Shown here: piece by piece, positions 33,602 to 44,231 of the stretch
Layout: each line of letters starts with the position of its first letter
How positions within the stretch are numbered: position 1 is the first letter of the stretch
Origin: Enterococcus haemoperoxidus ATCC BAA-382
Lineage (GTDB): Bacteria; Bacillota; Bacilli; Lactobacillales; Enterococcaceae
Direction of reading: 5' to 3'
DNA length: 64,000 nt
NCBI RefSeq assembly: GCF_000407165.1
Contig: NZ_KE136479.1
Location: forward strand, 693,464 to 757,463
Made by a program: the position numbers and the translations under genes
The notes under the pieces: model-generated
Told to the model about the DNA's origin: nothing
Database searches by the model: none
The model's input: only the letters and a program-made list of their open reading frames with translations

Positions 33602-36313
33602 ATGTCAGAAGAGAAAAAGGTTCAACTATCTGAAGCTTTTTACACGCAGTCAGATGAAGAGGTCTTACAAAAATTTGATACAACTGTAGAAGGTTTGTCA
33701 GATCAAGAAGCCAAAAAAAGATTGGAAAGTTATGGGGCCAATGCATTAGATGAAGGGAAAAAGAAATCGATCGTTGTAAAATTCTTTGAACAATTTAAAG
33801 ACTTTATGATCATCGTTTTGTTATTTGCTGCAGTGATTTCAGCAGTATTTTCAGGTGATATGGTTGATTCATTCATCATTTTACTCGTTGTTGTGCTAAA
33901 TGCGATTTTTGGTGTGATTCAAGAAGCCAAAGCGGAACAAGCAATCGAGGCATTAAAAGAAATGTCTTCGCCAAATGCCAATATTCGTCGTGATGGTCAT
34001 GTAATCACTGTTAAAAGTGACGAATTAGTACCTGGGGATATTGTTTTGCTAGAAGCAGGCGACGTTGTTCCAGCGGACTTACGTTTATTGGAAGCAGCCA
34101 GCTTGAAAATTGAAGAAGCAGCTCTTACTGGTGAATCTGTTCCAGTAGAAAAAGAAGCGACTATTTTAGAAGGTACTGCATCTGATATTGGGATCGGCGA
34201 CCGAATCAATATGGCTTATTCTAGCAGTAATGTTACTTATGGCCGTGGAATTGGTGTGGTTGTTGGGACTGGTATGAATACCGAAGTGGGTAAAATTGCG
34301 GGTATGTTAGCCAACGAAAAAGAAACAGAAACACCATTAAAACAAAACTTGAACCAATTAGGTAAAATGTTGACAATCGCAATTCTAGTGATCGCAGCGA
34401 TCATGTTTGTGGTTGGTATGATGAATGGTCGCACATGGATCGATATGTTATTAACATCGATTTCATTAGCCGTTGCAGCAATTCCAGAAGGATTACCTGC
34501 CATTGTTACGATTATTTTAGCTTTAGGTACACAAAAAATGGCAAAGAAAAATGCCATTGTCCGCAAATTACCTGCCGTTGAAACATTAGGGAGTACAGAC
34601 ATTATCTGTTCAGATAAAACAGGTACTCTAACTTTAAACCAAATGACGGTTGAAGCTCTTTATACAGATAATGAAGTAAAACCTGCGACAGACGCTGTTG
34701 CACTAGATAACATGGCCTTAAAAATCATGAACTATACAAACGATACAAAAATTGCACAAGATGGTTCATTGATTGGTGATCCAACCGAAACAGCACTTGT
34801 TCAATATGGTTTAGATCACGATTTCAATGTAACGGAAAAAGTTGCAGCGGAACCTCGTGTTGCTGAAATTCCATTTGATTCAGATCGTAAATTGATGACA
34901 ACTGTTCACCAATTAGCAGATGGTAAATTCTTAGTTGCTGTCAAAGGTGCACCAGACGAATTATTAAAACGTTGTAATCAAGTCCTATTAAATGGTCAAA
35001 CACCAGCAATGGATGACAAACAACGCCAAGAAATTTTAGCGACTAATACAAAATTAGCGAAACAAGCATTACGTGTTTTAGGAATGGCCTACAAAATCGT
35101 AGATGCCGTGCCAGTTGAAATGGATTCTGATATCGTTGAGAAAGACCTAGTCTTCGCTGGTCTTGTCGGTATGATCGATCCAGAACGTAAAGAAGCGGCT
35201 GAAGCAGTAAAAGTTGCCAAAGAAGCTGGTATTCGTCCAATCATGATCACAGGTGACCACAGAGATACAGCTGAAGCAATCGCTGCTCGTCTTGGTATCA
35301 TCAAAGAAGGCGATGATGATGCAGTGATCACAGGTGCTGAATTAAACGAATTATCTGACGAAGCCTTTGCTAAAGTCGTGGAACATTATTCCGTTTATGC
35401 ACGTGTTTCTCCAGAACATAAAGTACGTATCGTTAAAGCGTGGCAACAAGAAGGTAAAGTGGTTGCCATGACAGGGGATGGCGTGAACGATGCACCAGCA
35501 TTGAAAGCCGCAGATATCGGTATTGGGATGGGGATCACTGGTACAGAAGTATCAAAAGGTGCCTCTGATATGGTTCTAGCAGATGACAACTTCTCAACGA
35601 TCATTGTAGCCGTTGAAGAAGGACGTAAAGTCTTCTCAAATATCCAAAAAACGATTCAATATCTACTCTCTGCCAACTTAGGGGAAGTATTAACACTCTT
35701 TATCGCAACAATGTTAGCTTGGGATACCTTACTACCGGTTCACTTATTGTGGATCAACTTAGTAACCGATACTTTCCCAGCAATTGCGTTGGGTGTAGAA
35801 CCTGCTGAACGTGATGTCATGAGCCATGCGCCTCGTGGGAAGAAATCAAACTTCTTTTCTGGTGGTGTCTTGAGTAGTGTAGTCTATCAAGGGATCGCAC
35901 AAGGTGCATTAACGCTGATCGTCTATAAAATGGCAATTGAATTCCCTGCACATACAGCAGCTAATATGCCAAACTTATCAGCAACAGCATTGTATGATTT
36001 ACAACACGGTGATGCCTTGACAATGGCGTTTGCAACATTAGGGTTGATCCAATTGTTCCATGCATTTAATGTGAAATCTATTTACCAATCAATCTTTAAA
36101 GTTGGGTTGTTTAGAAACAGATCATTCAACTGGGCAATTTTAGTTTCGTTCCTATTACTAGCTGCAACGATCCTAATTCCAGGATTCAACGATTTGTTCA
36201 GCGTAACGTCATTAGATGCTTACCAATGGGCAATTGTTGCCGGAACATCATTTGCGATTATTCCAATCGTTGAAATCGTAAAATTTGTTCAACGTAGATT
36301 GGGTAAGAGCTAA
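33602..36313 (+). CDS. Cation-exporting P-type ATPase under Mn riboswitch control
   Basis: A 903-residue P2-type ATPase of the calcium-pump class. ATG 33602 chosen because GAGGAGG ends 6 bases before it. Visible: N-terminal cation-ATPase domain, TGES actuator motif (ALTGESVPVEK), PEGL in helix 4 (AAIPEGLPAI), phosphorylation motif DKTGTLT near residue 337, KGAPDELL in the nucleotide domain, TGDGVNDAPALK hinge and six C-terminal helices. Relatives behind the same riboswitch in lactococci (YoaB) and pneumococci (MgtA) protect against manganese excess, so Mn export is the likely role; calcium transport cannot be excluded. Confidence 0.9.
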   Translation: MSEEKKVQLSEAFYTQSDEEVLQKFDTTVEGLSDQEAKKRLESYGANALDEGKKKSIVVKFFEQFKDFMIIVLLFAAVISAVFSGDMVDSFIILLVVVLNAIFGVIQEAKAEQAIEALKEMSSPNANIRRDGHVITVKSDELVPGDIVLLEAGDVVPADLRLLEAASLKIEEAALTGESVPVEKEATILEGTASDIGIGDRINMAYSSSNVTYGRGIGVVVGTGMNTEVGKIAGMLANEKETETPLKQNLNQLGKMLTIAILVIAAIMFVVGMMNGRTWIDMLLTSISLAVAAIPEGLPAIVTIILALGTQKMAKKNAIVRKLPAVETLGSTDIICSDKTGTLTLNQMTVEALYTDNEVKPATDAVALDNMALKIMNYTNDTKIAQDGSLIGDPTETALVQYGLDHDFNVTEKVAAEPRVAEIPFDSDRKLMTTVHQLADGKFLVAVKGAPDELLKRCNQVLLNGQTPAMDDKQRQEILATNTKLAKQALRVLGMAYKIVDAVPVEMDSDIVEKDLVFAGLVGMIDPERKEAAEAVKVAKEAGIRPIMITGDHRDTAEAIAARLGIIKEGDDDAVITGAELNELSDEAFAKVVEHYSVYARVSPEHKVRIVKAWQQEGKVVAMTGDGVNDAPALKAADIGIGMGITGTEVSKGASDMVLADDNFSTIIVAVEEGRKVFSNIQKTIQYLLSANLGEVLTLFIATMLAWDTLLPVHLLWINLVTDTFPAIALGVEPAERDVMSHAPRGKKSNFFSGGVLSSVVYQGIAQGALTLIVYKMAIEFPAHTAANMPNLSATALYDLQHGDALTMAFATLGLIQLFHAFNVKSIYQSIFKVGLFRNRSFNWAILVSFLLLAATILIPGFNDLFSVTSLDAYQWAIVAGTSFAIIPIVEIVKFVQRRLGKS

Positions 36314-36330
36314 AAATGTTTAATCAGTAA

Positions 36331-36376
36331 AAAAGCACAAGTAGACTTCTTCTATAGAAGCTTACTTGTGCTTTTT
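36331..36376. terminator. Bidirectional terminator
   Basis: AAAGCACAAGTA pairs with TACTTGTGCTTT, inner TTCT/AGAA, with A-run on the left and T-run on the right, between the convergent ATPase and PfpI-like genes. Confidence 0.88.
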
Positions 36377-36384
36377 ATTTAAGC

Positions 36385-36897
36385 TTAAGAATGTAAAAGT
36401 GAGACGATTGCTTTGTTAAAATCAGGCAAGTCGTCAGGGGTACGGCTCGTTATAAGGTTATTGTCAATTACAACAGCCTCATCTTTTATATGACCACCAG
36501 CATAAGCTAAATCAGGTTGAACTGTAATGTACGAAGTCAACGTACGCCCTTTCGTTAAATCGGTCTGAATAAATAATTGTGGTCCGTGACAAATCGCAAA
36601 GAGAGGTAAATTATTTTCTAAAAAGAACTTAGTAAAATCAACAAAACGTTGATCTGCACGAAGTTGGTCAGGTGAAAAACCACCAGGAATCAGTAGTGCA
36701 ACAAAATCATCAGGCTTAACATCATCAATCGAAACATCAATTGTAAAGGTCGTTCCGTTCTTCCCTGTGATTGTTTTTCCTGCTTCTTTTTCTACAAGGA
36801 TAACATCATAACCAGCTTTTTCCAATGTTTCTTTAGGGGAGGTCAATTCCACATCTTCCACCAAATCAGTCACTAATACTGCTACTTTTTTTGTCAT
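36385..36897 (-). CDS. DJ-1/PfpI family protein
   Basis: A 170-residue protein of the PfpI/YhbO type. The nucleophile elbow AICHGPQ places the catalytic Cys at residue 103 with His104, and Glu14 lies in DLVEDVEL. LLIPGGFSPDQLR is the usual family loop. Such proteins act on glyoxal adducts or as general stress proteins; early protease claims are doubtful. AGGAG stands before the ATG. It is a single gene ending against a shared terminator. Confidence 0.92.
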   Translation of the reverse strand: MTKKVAVLVTDLVEDVELTSPKETLEKAGYDVILVEKEAGKTITGKNGTTFTIDVSIDDVKPDDFVALLIPGGFSPDQLRADQRFVDFTKFFLENNLPLFAICHGPQLFIQTDLTKGRTLTSYITVQPDLAYAGGHIKDEAVVIDNNLITSRTPDDLPDFNKAIVSLLHS

Positions 36898-37087
36898 CTA
36901 ATCTCCTCTTTCATATTTGGATTACTCATTTATTTATGAGCTTAATTAAAGGGTAAAGGGAATTTTTTATAGATGCAAAAGATATGCATGATTTTAAGGT
37001 CAAAACAAGTCAAAAAAGTGGACAAATTTTCAGATTGCGGTATTATTAATATAGAGATTTAGCTTTAAAATATGGAGGTTATTACTT

Positions 37088-37675
37088 ATGAACTATTTAG
37101 ATGAAAACGAAGAAACAGAAGAAAAACAACAACCCAATGCATTTATGAAAAAACTTTTTGAAGAACGCACCATTTTAATCTACGGTGAAATCAATCAAGA
37201 CTTAGCAAGAGAAGTGACTTCTCAATTACTATTGCTTGCAGCAATGGGCGATGAACCAATCAAGATTTTCATTAATAGCCAAGGCGGACACGTTGAAGCT
37301 GGAGATACAATCCATGATATGATCAAATTTGTGAAACCAGAAGTGATCGTGATTGGTACTGGTTGGGTGGCAAGTGCGGGTATTACGATTTATTTAGCTG
37401 CTGAAGCGAAGAACAGATACAGCTTACCTAATACGCGCTATATGATCCATCAACCTGCTGGCGGCGTTCAAGGACAAAGTACAGAGATTCAGATTGAAGC
37501 CAAAGAAATCATTCGTATGCGTGAACGTGTGAACCGTTTGATTGCTGAAGCAACTGGTCAAACATATGAAAAAATTGCCAAAGATACAGACCGTAATTTC
37601 TGGATGTCAGCTGATGAAGCAAAAGATTATGGCATGATTTCTAAAATCATCCAAACAAGTGATGAAATCAAATAA
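37088..37675 (+). CDS. ClpP-family serine protease paralogue (ClpP1-like)
   Basis: A 195-residue protein with the ClpP fold. Catalytic Ser96 lies in GWVASAGITIYLAA (not the GMAASMG of the main ClpP) and His121 in YMIHQPAGG. The third residue is Asn170 (DTDRNFWMSA) where the main ClpP has Asp (TDRD). An Asn here is the hallmark of Listeria ClpP1, which is poorly active alone and works in mixed rings with the main ClpP. GGAGG precedes the ATG. It stands alone with no Clp ATPase beside it, so a role beside a main clpP elsewhere on the chromosome is inferred. Confidence 0.9.
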   Translation: MNYLDENEETEEKQQPNAFMKKLFEERTILIYGEINQDLAREVTSQLLLLAAMGDEPIKIFINSQGGHVEAGDTIHDMIKFVKPEVIVIGTGWVASAGITIYLAAEAKNRYSLPNTRYMIHQPAGGVQGQSTEIQIEAKEIIRMRERVNRLIAEATGQTYEKIAKDTDRNFWMSADEAKDYGMISKIIQTSDEIK

Positions 37676-37823
37676 ATAGTTGAAAAAGTTGCAAACAAAC
37701 TTTTGTTTGCAGCTTTTATTTTTATATTAATAAAAGGAAATAAGCATTTTACAGATTACTCTTGTCATCTACCTATAAAAAAGTGTAAAATTGAGTGATT
37801 ACTAAAAGAAAGTAGGAAAGAAT

Positions 37824-38258
37824 GTGAAACCAAATTTAGGTTATTATGTCCAAAACATCAATGATATTGTAAAAGAAACAGAAGAAGTCGGCGAAAAAAT
37901 GAACGACTATTACGAAGAAGTTCGTAAAGCGATCGATGAAGGAAAAGTCACTGAATTAGCACCAGAAAGAATTGCTGAAATTCAACGTATCTTCCAAGAT
38001 GGAACAAAGGAATATACAATCATGTTAGAGAAAGTCACTCAATTACGTCCGCCAGCACGCGTTATGGGGATACATAAAAAATTCGAACGTTCATACATCG
38101 AATATTTAGCTGGATGTAACGAAATGATTTTATCTTTAGATCCTGAAAAAGGGATAGACGTTGATTTATTCAACAACTCAGAAGAAAAACAAGACAAAGC
38201 AACAGATGATATTTCATTCGCAATTACACGAATGAGCAATCTTTTGTTGAAAAAATAA
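37824..38258 (+). CDS. Conserved hypothetical cytoplasmic protein
   Basis: A 144-residue acidic, mostly helical protein, GTG start with AGGAAAG before it. No signal peptide or membrane helix. Recognisable blocks are YYVQNINDIVKE, VTQLRPPARVMGIHKKFERSYIEYL and a lysine-rich end. The RPPARVMGIHKK block could form the core of a helical bundle. I do not recognise a family with known function. It is a single gene followed by a terminator at 38414. Confidence 0.75.
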   Translation: MKPNLGYYVQNINDIVKETEEVGEKMNDYYEEVRKAIDEGKVTELAPERIAEIQRIFQDGTKEYTIMLEKVTQLRPPARVMGIHKKFERSYIEYLAGCNEMILSLDPEKGIDVDLFNNSEEKQDKATDDISFAITRMSNLLLKK

Positions 38259-38413
38259 AAAAATAAATGAAAAATTGACAAAAAATAGCGATATTTCATT
38301 TCGTTTTAATGTTATTTTTAGTAGACAAAGAAAAAAATGTGTTGTATTATATATTCATACCAACAACAACCTTTTTATTTTTCATTTTACTCTTATTGAG
38401 TAATACTCCTTTT

Positions 38414-38443
38414 CCATCGGCCTTTTCAGCCGGTGGTTTTTTA
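38414..38443 (+). terminator. Rho-independent terminator
   Basis: CCATCGGC pairs with GCCGGTGG (38414-38436, one G-U), followed by TTTTTTA. The rest of 38259-38600 is very AT-rich and holds no gene that I can see. Confidence 0.85.
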
Positions 38444-38600
38444 TTTTTCATTTCTTTTAGATAAATTATTATTTGTTTAATACATACAAATTATTTGTAT
38501 TTTAAAATATATTCAGTTATTTTATAAAATAAAAAGTAGTTATTAAGCAATGGATTGTAGGGTAGATGATAGAAATAGTTGGAATACATTTGAAAAATAA

Positions 38601-38643
38601 AAAAAGACTAAAACAAAACATTTATGTTCTGCTTAAGTCTTAA
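38601..38643 (-). terminator. Terminator for the minus-strand pair
   Basis: Read on the minus strand, AAGACT and AGTCTT close a stem with inner pairing of AACAT and ATGTT, followed by seven T. It lies just after the small gene 38667-38828. Confidence 0.7.
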
Positions 38644-38666
38644 AAAAATTGCTTTAATGATTCGTA

Positions 38667-38828
38667 TTAATTTTCTACATTACGAACATAATCATCAAAA
38701 TACTGAACCAAATCAGATTTTATTTTTTGGTATTCAGCTTCTGTGTATTCACGTTCTTCAATCGTTCCATTAAAAAATGGAATCTCCAACTCTTCGCGCA
38801 AGCGATCTACAACTTCGCTTTGATCCAT
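38667..38828 (-). CDS. Small acidic hypothetical protein
   Basis: A 53-residue frame on the minus strand. ATG at 38828 has GAAGGTG upstream, and the frame ends 24 bases before a terminator. The protein is acidic and probably helical (VVDRLREELEIPFF, YTEAEYQKIKSDLVQYFDDYV). It lies 32 bases after the 38861 gene on the same strand, so they are likely co-transcribed. Family not recognised. Confidence 0.7.
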   Translation of the reverse strand: MDQSEVVDRLREELEIPFFNGTIEEREYTEAEYQKIKSDLVQYFDDYVRNVEN

Positions 38829-38860
38829 TTGGGCACCTTCTTTACCTGTTGTCTACTCTA

Positions 38861-39217
38861 TTATAAAACATTAAAATCATTCGTCAACTGCTCAAAAGAA
38901 TCTTTCATAGCCGTTAACTTATTATAAAGTAGGATGCTATCATCCTCTTCAAGTAAAAAGACTTGTTTTAACTCAAAATAAAAGTCTTCAAATGCTTTAA
39001 AAAAGGGATGAACTTCTGATGCAGTCAGTTCGCTATTGCTGTAGTAAAAAACACGCACACTATGATAATAAGTGAAGACTTCATTGATATTCAAAAGAAT
39101 TCGAGTATCTTCAGGGCGTGGACGGCTAGTGACTAAATCGTATAAAGATAAGCTTTTTGTATGGATCTCAGATAGATAGGATAAGAGTAATTCCACTTTT
39201 TCATTACTTGCTGACAT
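38861..39217 (-). CDS. Hypothetical helical protein
   Basis: A 118-residue protein on the minus strand. ATG 39217 is preferred to the upstream TTG because GGAGG lies 8 bases before it. No signal peptide or membrane helix; the sequence is rich in Leu, Glu and aromatic residues (VELLLSYLSEIHTKSLSLYDLV, split by short loops) and is probably helical. Family not recognised. It is divergent from the T-box leader at 39375 and co-directional with the 53-residue gene. Confidence 0.75.
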   Translation of the reverse strand: MSASNEKVELLLSYLSEIHTKSLSLYDLVTSRPRPEDTRILLNINEVFTYYHSVRVFYYSNSELTASEVHPFFKAFEDFYFELKQVFLLEEDDSILLYNKLTAMKDSFEQLTNDFNVL

Positions 39218-39326
39218 TAAATCGACCTCCAATTTATCTAATTATAATAAAAAATTGCTAGAAAGAGAAATAGGACACTCTGTTGAAAGAAAAAAGTTGG
39301 AAAAATTAGGATAAAAGGAAAAAATG

Positions 39327-39355
39327 TTGACAAAAAAATGAGTTTACTCTAATAT
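39327..39355 (+). promoter_or_regulatory. Promoter of the T-box transcript
   Basis: TTGACA at 39327-39332, 17-base spacer, TAATAT at 39350-39355: close to the consensus. Confidence 0.85.
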
Positions 39356-39374
39356 TAATACTAATAATAAAACT

Positions 39375-39658
39375 CATTGAAAAGAAGAGTACACAAGCAG
39401 ACATTGAAATCTAGCTGATAAATTTGCTTTTTAGCTAGAATGAGAGAGCTTTCGTTTGGTGAAAGAAAGCAATGAACACTTGTCGAAAATGATCTTGGAG
39501 AGGAAAAATCAATTCGATTTTTACGGCTGCTACCGTTAACAAGGCACCAAATCAAGAAGTCGTTCTGCGTTTGGGTTGAGATGGATTTTATTTCCAATAA
39601 AGGTGGTACCGCGACAGTCGCCCTTTACTAGTATACAGCTAGTAGGGGGCGACTTTTT
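39375..39658 (+). ncRNA. T-box leader, probably methionine-specific
   Basis: The T-box core AGGTGGTACCGCG is at 39601-39613. It is followed by the terminator GTCGCCCTTTACTAG / CTAGTAGGGGGCGAC (39617-39653) with a T-run. In stem I, ACAAG and CTTGT pair above the specifier loop and AAGA with TCTT below it; the 3' side of that loop reads CGAAAATGA, so the specifier triplet would be ATG (39489-39491). Uncharged methionine tRNA should therefore allow readthrough into the homocysteine synthase gene. Confidence 0.88.
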
Positions 39659-39769
39659 CGTTTGCTTTTAATGAGAAGAAAGAGAAAGAGGTGGTCATTA
39701 TGCAAGAAGGTGACATGTACAGCAGGAACGTAAAAATGATAAATAAACTAAAAAACAAAAAAGGAATGA

Positions 39770-41056
<1,287 letters not shown>

Positions 41057-41067
41057 AAAGTATTTGA

Positions 41068-41096
41068 AAGCTGAGAAGTTTTTTTCTCGGCTTTTC
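41068..41096 (+). terminator. Rho-independent terminator after metY
   Basis: AAGCTGAGAA pairs with TTCTCGGCTT (one G-U) around a T-rich loop, followed by TTCTT. Confidence 0.8.
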
Positions 41097-41118
41097 TTAA
41101 AAAATTCTCATAAAACTA

Positions 41119-41147
41119 TTGACTTTGATTATAAAGTTCTGTATCTT
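41119..41147 (+). promoter_or_regulatory. Promoter of the leu operon
   Basis: TTGACT at 41119-41124, 17-base spacer, TATCTT at 41142-41147, about 55 bases before the leader peptide. Confidence 0.65.
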
Positions 41148-41202
41148 TAACACTATAGTTTGAATTATTCAAAAATTCTGACAATAAAGGATGTTGAAGA
41201 GG

Positions 41203-41262
41203 ATGAACAAGCAAACAACGACAATTACATTCTTATTATTACTGAAGGACTCATCACACTGA
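41203..41262 (+). CDS. Leucine leader peptide of the leu operon attenuator
   Basis: A 19-residue frame starting at ATG 41203 behind GAAGAGG. It contains four consecutive leucine codons (TTA TTA TTA CTG, 41233-41244) and ends at TGA 41260. This matches leader peptides of leucine attenuators, as known for lactococcal leu operons. Stalling at the Leu codons when leucine is short should influence the hairpins at 41335-41371 and let transcription reach leuA. Confidence 0.85.
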   Translation: MNKQTTTITFLLLLKDSSH

Positions 41263-41334
41263 TTTCTAGAAACCAGCTGCAGCACAGCTTTTTCTTATCA
41301 GACGTTGAGAGTCCTGTTTTCGCATTGCATGAAC

Positions 41335-41371
41335 GGGATGACAAGCATCCCATATCGTGGGGTGCTTTTTT
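41335..41371 (+). terminator. Attenuator: mutually exclusive antiterminator and terminator hairpins
   Basis: The terminator is AAGCATCCC (41343-41351) with GGGGTGCTT (41359-41367) and a T-run. The alternative hairpin is GGGATG (41335-41340) with CATCCC (41346-41351). Both use CATCCC, so only one can form. Together with the leader peptide this is a transcription attenuator for leuABCD. Confidence 0.8.
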
Positions 41372-41380
41372 ATTGTAAAT

Positions 41381-41599
41381 CACAGCGACTGCTTGCAGAG
41401 CTGATGATGCACAATACTTGGCGAGCGAAGCGAGAGAAGTTTCATTCGTCTAAAACACAGCGACTGCTTGCAGAGCTGATGTTGCGCAATACTTGGCGAG
41501 CGAAGCGAGAGAAGTTTCATTCGTCTAAAACACAGCGACTGCTTGCAGAGCTGATGATGCACAATACTTGGCGAACGAAGAGAGAGAAGTTTCATTCGT
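41381..41599. repeat. Three tandem 75-bp structured repeats between attenuator and leuA
   Basis: Units start at 41381, 41456 and 41531 with CACAGCGACTGCTTGCAGAG and are almost identical; the third has two changes near its end. On the opposite strand each reads GAAACTTCTCTC, CGCCAAGTATTGT, CATCATC and CTCTGC-AA-GCAG, GTCGCTGTG, the same order of blocks as the array at 25914-26142. The period is a multiple of three, so frames stay open through it by arithmetic only. Confidence 0.85.
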
Positions 41600-41660
41600 G
41601 TCCCCTAACCAAAAAAAATGAAGAAAAACATGTACTCAATTCAGAAGGGAAGTATGAAAA

Positions 41661-43184
41661 ATGAAAAATATCCAATTCTTTGACACTACTCTAAGAGACG
41701 GCGAACAAACACCAGGTGTAAATTTCAACACCAAAGAAAAAGTGCAAATCGCCAAACAACTAGAAAAATGGGGCATCGATACGATCGAAGCGGGATTTCC
41801 GATCGCATCAGTTGGGGATTTTGAAGCAGTCAAAGCCATCGCAGAAAATGCTGAAAAAATGACCGTCGCAGGTCTGGCGCGGTGCCAAAAAGCTGATATT
41901 GATCGCGCTCATGAAGCGTTGCAAAATGCCAAGCACCCACAAATCCATGTGTTCCTTGCAACAAGTCCAATTCATATGGAGTTCAAACTGAAAATGACAC
42001 CAGATGAAGTGATTGCTTCTATTAAAGAACATGTCAGCTATGCTAAAACCAAATTTGATAAAGTCCAGTTTTCGCCAGAAGATGCAACGAGAACTGACAA
42101 ACAATTTCTACTAAAAGCTGTTCAAACTGCCATTGATGCGGGAGCGACGATCATCAATGTTCCTGATACAGTAGGTTATTCCAACCCAACAGAATACGGC
42201 GGACTATTTAAATTTCTAATCGAAAATATTCAAAGCGACGAAGAAATTATTTTCTCTTCTCATTGCCACGATGACCTAGGAATGGCGACGGCCAATGCCT
42301 TAGCAGCCATCGAAAATGGGGCCTGTCGAGTAGAAGGAACCATCAACGGCATTGGCGAACGTGCTGGCAATACAGCACTTGAAGAAGTAGCCTTGGCGCT
42401 ATATATTAGAAAAGATTTTTACGAAGCCCAAAGCAACATCACATTGAACGAAACCAAAAGAACCAGCGATCTCGTCAGCCGTTTATCAGGCGTGGCAGTG
42501 CCAAGAAATAAAGCAATCATCGGAGCTAACGCTTACGCTCACGAATCAGGTATCCATCAAGATGGCGTATTGAAAAATCCAGATACCTACGAAATCATTA
42601 CACCATCACTTGTTGGGGTAAATGAAAACTCATTGCCACTAGGGAAACTTTCAGGTCGCCATGCTTTTGCCACAAAAATGGATACTCTAGGCTACCAACT
42701 AACAGAAGACGAACTAAAAGTTGCCTTCAAACGTTTCAAATCATTAGCAGACAAAAAGAAACAAGTCACAGAAGATGATTTGATTGCGCTAATGGTTGGA
42801 CAATCCCAAGAATGTAGCGAAGATTATCGTTTGGAGCGTGTTCAATTACAATACGTTTCTGACGGTAGCCAAGGAGCGATCGTTTCCATCAATACTGGAG
42901 AAGACGAAAGCAAAACAGAATCAGCAATCGGCTCTGGTAGTATCCAAGCAATCTATAACTCAATCGATAAAATATTTGTCCAAAAACCAGAATTACAAGA
43001 GTATTACATCAAAGCCATCACAGGCGGTGAAGATGCCCAAGCAGAAGTTCATGTAACCTTAGCAGATACTGAAAACAACAAACAATTCAACGGCATCGGC
43101 ATCGATTTTGATGTTTTACAAGCATCAGCGAAAGCCTATGTCAAAGCCAGTGAACAATTTCAAAAAGAAGTGGGGAAAGCGTAA
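41661..43184 (+). CDS. leuA: 2-isopropylmalate synthase
   Basis: A 507-residue enzyme. [12 protein letters not shown] is the HMGL-family active-site start, [23 protein letters not shown] holds the metal-binding His pair (HxH-type), and the C-terminal third (from about residue 390) is the allosteric domain that senses leucine. It condenses acetyl-CoA with 2-oxoisovalerate in the first committed step to leucine. AAGGGAAG precedes the ATG. It shares its last base with leuB (TAATG) and heads the operon behind the attenuator. Confidence 0.96.
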   Translation: MKNIQFFDTTLRDGEQTPGVNFNTKEKVQIAKQLEKWGIDTIEAGFPIASVGDFEAVKAIAENAEKMTVAGLARCQKADIDRAHEALQNAKHPQIHVFLATSPIHMEFKLKMTPDEVIASIKEHVSYAKTKFDKVQFSPEDATRTDKQFLLKAVQTAIDAGATIINVPDTVGYSNPTEYGGLFKFLIENIQSDEEIIFSSHCHDDLGMATANALAAIENGACRVEGTINGIGERAGNTALEEVALALYIRKDFYEAQSNITLNETKRTSDLVSRLSGVAVPRNKAIIGANAYAHESGIHQDGVLKNPDTYEIITPSLVGVNENSLPLGKLSGRHAFATKMDTLGYQLTEDELKVAFKRFKSLADKKKQVTEDDLIALMVGQSQECSEDYRLERVQLQYVSDGSQGAIVSINTGEDESKTESAIGSGSIQAIYNSIDKIFVQKPELQEYYIKAITGGEDAQAEVHVTLADTENNKQFNGIGIDFDVLQASAKAYVKASEQFQKEVGKA

Positions 43185-44230
43185 TGAGTAAACGAATCGT
43201 AGCATTGCCGGGCGACGGCATTGGAGCAGAAATTATGGATAGCACACTAAAAATTGTAGCAGAAATCATGGTTCAAGATAATTTGGATTTTGATATTGAA
43301 CGTTTTGCCTTTGGCGGCGCAGGTATCGATGAACAAGGTGATCCGTTACCAGATTCAACCTTAAAAGCCTGCGAAAAAGCCGATGCAATTTTACTAGGTG
43401 CGATCGGTGGTCCAAAATGGGACAATGCACCAAAACGACCTGAACAAGGTTTACTAGGTCTAAGAAAAGCCTTAGGACTTTTTGCCAATATTCGTCCAAT
43501 TTCCGTACCTGATGCAGTGGTTCATTTATCTCCATTAAAAGAAGAAAACGTTCGAGGTGTTGATTTTGTAGTCGTTCGTGAACTAACAGGCGGCATCTAC
43601 TTTGGTGAAAAACAATTAGGCGAAACAGAAGCTTCAGACCTATGTACCTATTCAAAAGCTGAGATCCAACGCATCATTAGAAAAGCTTTTGAAATCGCCC
43701 AGACTAGAAGCAAAAAAGTCACCTCTGTCGATAAAGCCAATGTACTAGCGACCAGTAAATTATGGCGTCAAACAGCCGAAGAAGTGGCGAAAGAATTTCC
43801 AGATTGTACCTTAGAACACCAATTAGTGGATTCAGCAGCGATGGTCATGATTCAAAAACCAAAAGCCTTTGACGTGATTGTCACAGAAAATCTATTCGGC
43901 GATATCCTAAGTGACGAAGCATCGGTGATACCAGGCTCACTAGGGATGATGCCAAGTGCCAGTCACAGCGAATCTGGTCCGTCATTGTACGAACCAATCC
44001 ACGGTTCAGCACCCGATATCGCCAATCAAAATATCGCCAATCCAATGTCGATGATCTTGTCCGCTGCGATGATGTTACGCCAATCATTTGGCTTAGAAAA
44101 TTCAGCAAAGAAAATTGAAGAAGCTTGTGATCGTGTCATGAATCAAGGAATCCTAACAACCGATTTAGGTGGTAAAGCCACAACAACAGACTTTACCGAA
44201 GCTGTATTAAAAGAATTGAGAGGTGCTTAA
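43184..44230 (+). CDS. leuB: 3-isopropylmalate dehydrogenase
   Basis: A 348-residue NAD-dependent enzyme. [11 protein letters not shown] at the start, [12 protein letters not shown] (substrate loop), [16 protein letters not shown] (catalytic Lys) and [13 protein letters not shown] (metal-binding Asp) are all intact, followed by [11 protein letters not shown] for NAD. It oxidises and decarboxylates 3-isopropylmalate to 2-oxoisocaproate. It begins in the stop of leuA and ends one base before leuC, so the operon is tightly coupled. Confidence 0.97.
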   Translation: MSKRIVALPGDGIGAEIMDSTLKIVAEIMVQDNLDFDIERFAFGGAGIDEQGDPLPDSTLKACEKADAILLGAIGGPKWDNAPKRPEQGLLGLRKALGLFANIRPISVPDAVVHLSPLKEENVRGVDFVVVRELTGGIYFGEKQLGETEASDLCTYSKAEIQRIIRKAFEIAQTRSKKVTSVDKANVLATSKLWRQTAEEVAKEFPDCTLEHQLVDSAAMVMIQKPKAFDVIVTENLFGDILSDEASVIPGSLGMMPSASHSESGPSLYEPIHGSAPDIANQNIANPMSMILSAAMMLRQSFGLENSAKKIEEACDRVMNQGILTTDLGGKATTTDFTEAVLKELRGA

Positions 44231-44231
44231 C

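Noticed and set aside
34237-34602. Minus-strand proteins within the P-type ATPase gene
   Set aside because: They are antisense frames of a highly conserved gene without ribosome sites.
37088-37675. Main housekeeping ClpP
   Set aside because: GWVASAG and the Asn170 differ from the main enterococcal-type ClpP, which has GMAASMG and Asp.
41381-41599. CRISPR array
   Set aside because: Repeats are 75 bp and directly adjacent without unique spacers, and no cas genes are near.
41305-41664. A 119-residue repeat protein on the plus strand and a 71-residue one on the minus strand
   Set aside because: The 75-bp repeat length is a multiple of three, so both strands stay open by arithmetic. No ribosome site, and the related array at 26 kb is not coding.
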